From RGIG1959 sp045604545 (GTDB taxonomy: Bacteria > Bacillota > Clostridia > Oscillospirales > Acutalibacteraceae): a stretch of 64,000 nt of DNA. Within the stretch, counting starts at the first letter, position 1. Every line of letters begins with the position of its first letter. The translations under genes were made by a program, and so were the position numbers. The notes below the pieces were generated by a model that was not told where the DNA came from, did not search any database, and saw only the letters and a list, made by a program, of their open reading frames with translations. The stretch spans positions 20,417 through 84,416 of the forward strand of contig JAZUOG010000047.1 in NCBI GenBank assembly GCA_045604545.1. Direction: 5' to 3'. Below, piece after piece: positions 49,277-58,200 of this stretch.

Positions 49277-49305
49277 TTGACAATCGCCCGAAAACGGGCT
49301 ATAAT
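49277..49305 (+). promoter_or_regulatory. Promoter of the broken dockerin gene
   Basis: TTGACA (49277-49282), 17-bp spacer, TATAAT (49300-49305), a consensus promoter that still stands before a broken gene. The spacer contains the stem GCCCG/CGGGC. Confidence 0.8.
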
Positions 49306-49338
49306 ATAGACGAATTGCAGAGTAGAGAGGGTGTTATC

Positions 49339-49709
49339 ATGAAGAAAAGAGCAATCAGTGTTGTACTTGCGGTTGTCATGCTATTGGCATTACCCGCTAC
49401 CACATCTCAAGCGGCAAAACGATCGACAATGTCTACTACAAAGGTACACAGGCGGAATGGGAAACACTGACATTTTTTAAATCGAATGTTGGCAACCAAG
49501 CTGAGATACACTGCGATTTTGATTGGCAGTCGGGAGACATGAACGGTGACGGTACAAAGAACATGCGCGATGCGCTGTACTTGTATGCGTGGGTCAGCGG
49601 ACAAAAGGAACTGGCCCCCATATTTTTAATGTTGGCGGACATCAACTGTGATGCCCGAGTGAATGCAATGGATTCGATGGAACTATACCGATGCGTATCG
49701 GGAGCATAG
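49339..49709 (+). pseudogene. Internally deleted, frameshifted dockerin protein
   Basis: A signal peptide (MKKRAISVVLAVVMLLALP) opens at 49339, but this frame stops at 49468. From about 49428 a second frame reads VYYKGTQAEWETL, the end of a leucine-rich-repeat unit, and then a dockerin-like pair of repeats (GDMNGDGTKNMRDALYLYAW, ADINCDARVNAMDSMELYRC) to 49709. The middle of the parent has been deleted and the junction is out of frame. It is related in design to the intact giant protein at 52255. The promoter and ribosome site are intact. Confidence 0.75.
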
Positions 49710-49834
49710 TAAAGTGATCCGGAACAAACAAAAAGACCACACGCAAAACGGTGTGTGATCCTTAACGGAGAAAGTGTAAAATTTGTCTCTTGTTGTAGAA
49801 CGGGGCTGCGGCTATCGATGACAATAACAAATTA

Positions 49835-49881
49835 AAAACGAGTCTTCTCAATTGCTTACGATCGGGGAGGACTCGTTTCTT
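49835..49881. terminator. Hairpin with A and T runs
   Basis: AACGAGTC faces GACTCGTT with imperfect inner pairing; TTTCTTC follows. Confidence 0.55.
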
Positions 49882-49976
49882 CATACAACTATGTGTTTAT
49901 CACTTTTATGGCGAGATTCGCACTTGTGCCACAAATGCGTCAGGCGAACCTGAACCCCTTATTACAGAAGAGGAAA

Positions 49977-50011
49977 CGAGAAGGTTCAGTTACTGAACCT
50001 TCTCGTTCTGT
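49977..50011. terminator. Perfect hairpin
   Basis: ACGAGAAGGTTCAG pairs with CTGAACCTTCTCGT around TTA. A weak T run (TCTGTTG) follows. The gene-free stretch 49710-50252 holds these hairpins and the palindrome repeat. Confidence 0.6.
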
Positions 50012-50017
50012 TGTAGT

Positions 50018-50225
50018 GATATGCTGTGCTTACGCACAGCGTGGTATTTTTGCTTCGCAAAAGTGATATTGCTCATGACATTCGCAGTGATATTTTATTC
50101 GCCCTTTAACTCGGCGTAGCCGAATACCACTGTGCAAAGCACAATATCGCGGCGTAGCCATACAGCTCGCCGTCAGGCGAATAAAACTGCGTGATACTCC
50201 GCTCGGAGTATCACACAAAACGGTG
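50018..50225. repeat. Palindrome-rich dispersed repeat
   Basis: About 200 bp made of short palindromes (GCTGTGCTTACGCACAGC, TTTTGCTTCGCAAAA, TCGGCGTAGCCGA, TGTGCAAAGCACA, TACTCCGCTCGGAGTA) joined by GTGATATT-like spacers. The section 50093-50184 is the near-identical inverse of 60851-60938. Its end unit is shared with 34706. Confidence 0.85.
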
Positions 50226-50252
50226 TGGTCTTTCTTTTATCATATGGATTTG

Positions 50253-51041
50253 TCAGCGAAGCAGGCCGCTGTCGACGGCGCATTGCCGGAGTCCTTCCTC
50301 AACACAGCGGAACACAACGCCGTGGCGTGCGGCTTTTGAGCAGTCCATCCACAGATTGTGGACGGCGGGAGCGTCCTCAAGGGGGATGTCTTTGTTGATC
50401 AGTGCGAGAAATTCCTTCGTGATGTCGAACATCGAGCGTGTCGTTTCGCTCCCGAAGTTGTAAACACCGCCCGGCAGGCGGATGACCGCCGGAGTGTTTT
50501 CGGCCACCTCTTTGACATAGGTGATACCGCGAAACTGCTTTGAGCTGAAACGAAGCGGTGAGACGGCATTTGTCACATTCAGAAAATAGTTCGGCTTGTT
50601 TGCTTTGAAGTCATACATCCACTCCGCGCGAAGCATCACCGCATCGGGGGCGATATCCAGCACGCGCTGTTCCATTTCCAACTTGTGTTCGGCATAGATG
50701 TTGTTTGGCTTGGCGTTTTCTTCGGTGTAAGGTCCTTCCTCCGTCATGCCGCCGTACACCTGATCGGAGCTGAAGCAGATCAGCTTGATGCCCTTTGCCG
50801 CTTTGGCGAGCCACACGGGCAATTGCACATTGGCGCGGTAGGAGGCATCGGGGTTTTTCTGACACACGCCGATGTCGGCGATGGCGGCGGTGTGAATGAC
50901 GGTGTCGGCGCCGCTTTCGCTCACGATGCGGCGCACGTCCTCTTCGGTGGCGTTTTTCAGCGACGGACACGCGACAACATCGCGGCAGTGCGCCATGATC
51001 TTACTGCCGACAAAGCCGCTTGCTCCCGTGACCAGTATCAT
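50253..51041 (-). CDS. RmlD-like NAD(P)-dependent sugar nucleotide reductase
   Basis: A 262-residue short-chain dehydrogenase/reductase of the extended type, most like dTDP-4-dehydrorhamnose reductase. The nucleotide-binding loop is MILVTGASGFVGSKI. HTAAIADIGVCQKNP near residue 51 and FSSDQVYGG near residue 91 contain the usual DxCE-like and S residues, and IYAEHKLEME near residue 114 holds YxxxK. No other rhamnose gene is near. The start at 51041 is nine bases after GGAGG; the ATG at 51047 is closer. Its 3' end was copied to 48911. Confidence 0.82.
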   Translation of the reverse strand: MILVTGASGFVGSKIMAHCRDVVACPSLKNATEEDVRRIVSESGADTVIHTAAIADIGVCQKNPDASYRANVQLPVWLAKAAKGIKLICFSSDQVYGGMTEEGPYTEENAKPNNIYAEHKLEMEQRVLDIAPDAVMLRAEWMYDFKANKPNYFLNVTNAVSPLRFSSKQFRGITYVKEVAENTPAVIRLPGGVYNFGSETTRSMFDITKEFLALINKDIPLEDAPAVHNLWMDCSKAARHGVVFRCVEEGLRQCAVDSGLLR

Positions 51042-52111
51042 CTGCATTCACCTCCGCTCGAATCGGTTTCCTCTTCTGTTTTGAGATGCTTTTTTTGGAA
51101 GAACAGACGAATGACCCACCTGTTGTATTTTTTCGGGTTCCTTCCGATGATAACAGATCCCGTTATATACACGCCTACAAACAGACAGAATCCCAGTGTG
51201 ACCCAGACGAGATAGCGGTATTCCTGTTCGCGCAATCGGTTTGTCTCTTCAAAACTTAACACATAGCGACCGTTGCTTTTGATGGCTTTGACGGACAAGC
51301 ACGATTCTCTGCGTCTGTAGCTCTCTTCTTTGCTGTAAACGGTCAGTCGTCTTCCCGTGTCAAAAAGACGCAGAATCTTGTCCGTTTCGAACTCTTCGTC
51401 TGTGAAGCGGATGCGGTATTCGGTGTGGTCTGCGGTGAACATCACGATATCGTTGTCGCTCATCCCGTAAGACACAAACTGTACCGTTTGTTTGATGGTA
51501 TTGTCGACGGTGCTCGGAGAAAACCATGTAAACACAACGGAAAAGATGAGAAATCCGACCGCAAAGACACTGAGGAGGACACAGGCGATGACATAGCCGA
51601 GCGGGTCGGTGAGATTGCCGTTGAAGATGTCGTACCACACGGTTTTTGTTTCGGGAAGCGGCTCGCCGTCGTGGAGGGTGCTGTATTGCTGTTTGACGAA
51701 GGTGATAAATTCCTTGCCGCCGACGTACGTCGCGTCGATCATGACGGAGCGGTCGCCGACACGGATGAAGGTTTCGCTCCGGTTTTCCTTGATGGATGTG
51801 ACCTGATCGTAGGTATAGGTGCGGGTAATACCGAAGAAGCTTTTGGCGGTAAATCCATTCGCATTATAACGGATGCGGCAGTTGATGAACGCCACGATCA
51901 GTATCGAGCTGAATATGCCGAACAAAACAAGGGCGAGGATGACCCATGGCGATGAATCGATCACCGCGGCAACAACCGCAGTGATAAAACCGAAAGCTGC
52001 ACAGATGATGCCGACGATGAGCAACGCTTTTGTCGGATACACCTTGCCCGGTGTGGGGTCTTCCGACGGACGAAGCAACCGCTTCATTGTCTCCTCGCTC
52101 ACATAGGCCAT
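51038..52111 (-). CDS. Membrane protein with bacterial PH-like domain
   Basis: A 357-residue protein that starts MAYVSEETMKRLL at 52111 behind GAAAGGAGTG. A helix pair lies at about residues 28-75. A PH-like beta domain follows (YNANGFTAKSFFG, then TYDQVTSIKENR) at about 80-150. Two more helices are at about 185-210 and 310-335, and the tail is charged. The PH assignment is from pattern only. The end overlaps the start of the RmlD-like gene by four bases, so they are likely co-transcribed. Confidence 0.75.
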   Translation of the reverse strand: MAYVSEETMKRLLRPSEDPTPGKVYPTKALLIVGIICAAFGFITAVVAAVIDSSPWVILALVLFGIFSSILIVAFINCRIRYNANGFTAKSFFGITRTYTYDQVTSIKENRSETFIRVGDRSVMIDATYVGGKEFITFVKQQYSTLHDGEPLPETKTVWYDIFNGNLTDPLGYVIACVLLSVFAVGFLIFSVVFTWFSPSTVDNTIKQTVQFVSYGMSDNDIVMFTADHTEYRIRFTDEEFETDKILRLFDTGRRLTVYSKEESYRRRESCLSVKAIKSNGRYVLSFEETNRLREQEYRYLVWVTLGFCLFVGVYITGSVIIGRNPKKYNRWVIRLFFQKKHLKTEEETDSSGGECR

Positions 52112-52187
52112 GATATCACTCCTTTCGTCGATCAGTATACCACAGGGGCTTTGCGATTGCAAGAATGCGCACAACCCGAATACGCTG

Positions 52188-52216
52188 TTGAAAAGTACGC
52201 TTTGATGTGTTACAAT
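52188..52216 (+). promoter_or_regulatory. Promoter of the giant surface protein gene
   Basis: TTGAAA (52188-52193), 17-bp spacer, TACAAT (52211-52216), 38 bp before the ATG. Confidence 0.7.
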
Positions 52217-52254
52217 GATAAAAAGTAACTGACAAACAAAGGGGTTGCAGACCA

Positions 52255-55200
52255 ATGACTTTTAAACGCATGGTTTCTTTTTTTGCGACGGTCGCCATAC
52301 TCTTCACATCGATGCCTGCGGTATCGTTGCCGTTCGGCGCGTCCGCGGCGACAAGCGGTACGACGGGCAGTTGTACATGGACACTTGACGGCACTCAGCT
52401 GACCATCAGCGGTAACGGCGGGATGACGGCGTATACCTCCTCTTTTGCGGCACCGTGGGGAACGGGTATTACCAAGGTCACCATCGAAGAAGGAGTGACG
52501 GCGATCGGGGCCTATGCGTTCAACAAGTGCACCGCCTTGACGGAGGTTTCGATCCCGAGCTCTGTCAAATCGATCGGAAACAATGTGTTCAACGGGTGTG
52601 AAGCGCTGACAGATGTCAACCTCGTCGATCTGGCAAAATGGTGCGGCATCTCCTTTTCCAATACGACATCGAACCCCTTGTATTATGCGAAGAATCTGTG
52701 CGTGAACGGTGTCGCGGTTTCCGACGTGACGATCCCCGATACCGTTACGCGTATCAATGATTACGCGTTTTATCAATACGGTGCGCTCAGGTCGGTCGAC
52801 ATTCCCGACAGTGTCACCTATATCGGCAACTATGCGTTTTATACGTGTGAAAATCTGGCGGAGGTCCGCCTGCCGAACGGCGTGGGAGCGATCCTGTCGC
52901 ATACGTTTGAAGCGTGCACCTCGCTCACGCGGGTGACGATTCCGAGCAGTGTGACAAGCATCGGCAACAGCGCGTTCAGAGGGTGCTCGTCATTGCAAGA
53001 GGCGATCCTTCCAAGCAGTGTGACAAGCCTGGAAGGACACGCATTTCGAGAGTGCACGGCGTTAAAGGCGGTCACGTTTTCGGACGGTGTGAAAAGTATC
53101 GGTGATTATGCGTTCTTCGGGTGTACGGCACTTGAGAACGTGTCATTGCCGGAAAGCCTGACGCAAATGGGAATCTATGTGTTTTCGGGGTGCTATTCGC
53201 TGAGAAGTGCGGTTCTGCCGAGCGGTATCACGGTGATCGGCGGAAAGACCTTCAGCGATTGTACGGCGTTGACGGACGTGAACATTCCCCATGGTGTCAC
53301 GCAAATCGGTTACGATGCATTCAACGGGTGTTCCTCTTTGACGGATATCGTCATACCGGACACCGTGACCAAGGTCGGCTATGCCGCGTTTGCCGGGTGT
53401 ACATCTTTGACGGAAGCGGTGATACCGGGTGGTGTGACGACCATTGAGCAAGCGACCTTTTCAAAGTGTAAAGCGTTGTCGAAGGTGACCCTGTCAAACG
53501 GTGTCAAGAGTATCGGATACGGCGCGTTCGGCGAGTGTTCGGCACTCAGAGAAATCATCATACCGAACAGCGTGATCAGCATCGGTGAATATGCCTTTGA
53601 AGCGTGTAATTCGTTGACCAAGATCGTGTTGCCGAGCAGTGTGACGACGATCGGAGGAAACGCCTTTTGTGATTGTAAAGCGTTGACGGAGGTGGTCTTG
53701 TCGAACGGTGTTACCACCATCGGAACGCGCGCGTTTTATTTTTGCACGGCGCTCAAACACATTGTACTGCCGCGCAGTGTGAAATCTGTCGGCAAGGAGG
53801 CGTTTCAGGGCTGTTTGGCGCTTGAAACGGTGTGGTATGAGGGATCGTCGACCGACAGAGACGGTATCACCGTCGAAAGCGTCAATACGAGGTTGACCGA
53901 TGCCGCATGGACATATAACGGCTGCAAAAGCGGACATATTTATTTAGGAGACTGTGATGTCGACTGCCTGTATTGCGGCAAGGTGCGGGGGACGACCGTA
54001 CCCCATACCTTTGTCAATGCGATGGATACGTTATGCGATGTCTGTTTGACAACCCGGGAGATCCCCGATGAGCTCAGCGGTCATTTTGCCTACAAAGTCG
54101 TTTCGGGGTCGGCGATGATCACGGGTTGCGTGACGACCGCTGAGGGCGACATCGTCATTCCCGACACGCTTGACGGATATCCCGTCATCGGCATCGGCGA
54201 CAACGCCTTTTACGGCTGCCGCTTGATCACGAGTGTGACGATCCCGAGCGGCGTCGTGCAGATCGCCGACAACGCTTTTACGACTTGCACCGCGCTCAAG
54301 CGCATCGAGGTAGCAGAGGACAACGAACAGTATTGCTCGTCAAGCGGCGTGCTGTACAACAAAGAAAAAACGGCGATCATCTGTAAGCCGAAAAACCACA
54401 CCCTGTATGTCCGGGTGCATTACACCTATCAAAACGGGGACCCCGCGCTTTCTTCGGTGGAAAAGTCCATGAAGCCCGGCGAGACCTACCGCGTGGATAT
54501 CCCCGACATTATCGGCTATTCCGCGCAGGCGGCAAACACCGTCGGTGTGGTGCAGGACGAGGATATCACGATTGACGTGGTGTATTATGAAAATCCGCGA
54601 CTGGGAAGCGGCGCGTGCAACGCGTATATTACGTGGACAGCATACGAAAAGGGACTGCTGGTGTTCAGAGGAACGGGGGATATGCCCGATTACACGAGTC
54701 AAGGCACACCGTGGTACGCGTGGGTCGGAGAGATCAACGAGGTGTACATCGATCCGCGTATCACAAGCATCGGTGCGTATGCCTTTGAGGACTGCGCCGC
54801 GCTGACCTTTGTCGAATGCGGCTACAGCATCGCGTCTGTCGGTGCCTATGCCTTTTCGGGCTGTGCGTCACTGCGGTCGTTCAGCCTGTCCGATTCGGTG
54901 ACCGTTGTCGGCGATCACGCGTTTGAAGGCTGTCGCGAATTGGTGCAGGTGATGATCGACGGCAAGCTGACCGCCATCGGTAACGAGGCGTTTGCCGCCT
55001 GCGACAAGCTGACACAGGTGTATTTCCGCTCGACACCGCCCGTTTCGTTCGGTGACCATGCGCTGGGAAGCACCGTCGGCAAATATGTGTTTTATTACCG
55101 CACCGTTGAGGGCTGGGACGAGGCGATCGTCGACGGACGGTGGAACGGCTATGAAGCGATTCCGTATAACGCCATCGCCAAAGCCGATTTTGACGGCACC

Positions 55201-58200
55201 AATGTGTACATCATCAAGGTTGTCGACAAGCATAACCTGCCGCTGAGCAACGCGGTCGTCACGTTGGGCGAGGAAGTGGAATCCACCAACAAGGACGGCA
55301 TGGCGTATTTTGTCAAGCCGACGACCGCAGAAAGTCTGACGGTTTCCTGCTCGGATCATGTCACATTCACCGATGCCGCCTTTTCGGCGAGTGCCGTTCA
55401 GGCGATGGATATCATCGAATTGTCCGACAAACCGTCGGTGGTGCAGGGTGTGCGTCTCAACGGCAAATCCATCGCGACCTCGGTGGAGATCATCGACTGC
55501 GGTGCGGACACCACCGCTGAAATTGTGGTGAACGGCTATTCGAAATATGCCATTTGGCAATATGAACTGTATCAGGGAAATCGCTTGCTGAGCACTGTCA
55601 AAACCGACGAAACGCTGTGCACATTCTCGGTGAAAGCGAACGTGTTTGAGGAAGACGAGACGGTGTTTGTCAAGATGTATACCACCGACGGTCAGACGTC
55701 GGCAACGGCACTGAACATCGACGTGATCCGTCTTGCCGCGATTTCCGAACAGCAGATTCTCGATGAACTTTCGTCGCTCGATCTGACCTTCTCGCTGGGA
55801 GATATGGGTAATTTCAAGGTACCCATGTCCTTCACGGCGACGGGAGATGAAACGTTCTATACCTCCGTCAAGGGACGGACGATCCGCGTGGGTATCAATC
55901 TGGATATCGGTTCGCTTCTGGAAGAAGAGGACGACGACCTTCCCAAAGGTACCCTGCAGAGAATGGTCGATGCGGCGATGAAGAAGAGCGCCAAGGGCAA
56001 AGCAGGCTTTGAATACACGCTTTGCGGTTATCTGGAGATCGACTATCTCGGCAACGGCGAATACTATGTCAAAACCAACTATGTGAAGGTCGGCATGACG
56101 GCGAACATGGCGTTTAACGCGCAGGCCAGCTGGTACGGCGTTGTCGGCGTGTATTTCAAGGCACAGCTTTCCGCTTCGTCGACGCTGAATATGATCGTGT
56201 CACGCTATGAACCCGAAGCAGGCTTCGGCGTGGAAGACATGAATTTCGGCATGGAGGCGAAGCTCGGCGTGGCGGGCGGTGCCTATGTGCTGTGGGGCTT
56301 CGGCTCGGCGGAACTGTACGCCGACGCGCAGATGGGCTTTGTGGTCGGACTTGTTCCGAAGCCGGAAGTGGAAAGTGTGTACATCAGCGGCGAATTCGGC
56401 GTGAAATGGTCGCTTTTCTGGGGACTTCGCCGCGGACAGCACGTCATCGCCACAGGCGATATCTATCGCTATCCCGCCCAAACCTATCTGTTGCGGTCGC
56501 TGTCGGCTGAGCTGTATGCGGCACAGCAGGACCCGTCGTCGTATGAATGGAACGACCGCTCGTATCTGCAAGAGCGAAGCGAATGGCAAAGCGGCGAGTA
56601 CCTGCAAACGCACATTTACGATCAGGTGTCGCCCGAAATCGTGACCTGCGGCGATACCGTGATGATGCTGTGGCTCGATGACAACCGCGAGCGCGCCGAC
56701 GCCGATTTTCAGACGCTTTACTATGCTCTTTATGAAGACGGTGTCTGGTCCGAACCGAAGGCGGTCGCGGACAACGGCACATTTGACTGTGAATTTGATG
56801 TGTACACCGACGGTGACACGATCTATGTCGTGTATACCGACATGGCCGTTCCGAACGCGAGCGCGACAATGATGAGCGGTGACGAAGAGGATATGGCCGC
56901 TGTTGTCGGCGGCGTGGAAGTGTCGGTGACGGCGTATAAAAACGGCGCTTTCGGTGAACCCGTGCGCCTGACCGACAACGAGGAATGCGAATTACTGCCG
57001 CGTGTCACCGCCGTTGACGGCGTGTTGACGGTCGCGTGGGTACAGGCGGCAACGGTCGGCTCGGACGGTCAGACCGCCGATAACACCGTGTGCGTGACCG
57101 TGCGCGGTGAAACGGGGTGGAGCGAGCCCGAACGATCGCTTCCCGTGCACCATACCGTTTCGGATCTGGCAACCGTCAAGCTCGGCAATGCCGTTTTCAC
57201 GGCGTATGTGACCGATCTCGACGGCAGTGCGGAAACCAAAGACGATCTGGCACTGGTGCTTGTCGGTGAAAACGGGCAGGCGGCGGTTATCGATACGGGT
57301 CTGATCACCGACGTCAAGGCGGAACAACTCGGCGACAGCGCCGCGTTGACGTGGCACAACAACGGCAGGATCTACGCTGTCACCGACGCGGAGGAACAGC
57401 CGATCTGTCTCGTTCCCGAAGGGGTGACGGTCGGCACGGATTATCGGATCGTGTCGTTGCCCGACGGACGGATCTTGCTTACCGTCACGATGGGCGATGC
57501 CGAAAAAGGCGGCACCGACGTGTACGGTATATATATGGATAAAAACGGAAGCCTCACCTTTCCCGTGCGGCTGACCGTAACCGACGGCTATGTCAACACC
57601 TTCGATACCGTTTTCAAAGACGATCGGCTGGTGACGGTGTTCACGGAAGCGGCGGTCGACATGACCGGCGGCACGGTGGAGACCGTGACCCATCTCAGAA
57701 GCGAAGCCATCGCATTGTTCACGGACATAACCCTTGATCGGGTGGATTTTGAATTGGCAGACGCCAAAGCCGGCGCGCCGTTTGTGATCATGACGGAGGT
57801 GACCAACAACGGCACCGACGCGATCGACGGTGTGATCGTCAATCTTCTCGACAACGACGGCGAACCGGTGTATACCACCGCACTTGAAGCAACGCTTTCG
57901 CCGGGTGCGTCGGCTGTGTATGCCGTGTCGGTCGCATTGCCGACATCGCTGTCGACGACCCCCTATTATGTGGAGGTTTTGCCCCAAACGACAGCCGACG
58001 ATGCGAACCCCGATGACAACCGTGCGGCGGTCACGCTGGGCTTTGCGGATCTGTGTGTCGCCGCACAGCAGAAAATCATCGGCGAAAAGAATGCGCTTGT
58101 CGTCGCCGTCACCAACAACGGCAATGTCACGTCGTCGGCCGATGTGACGCTGTATGCGCCCGATACCGACGGCAGAGAACTCGGCTTCATTGCCGCTGTC

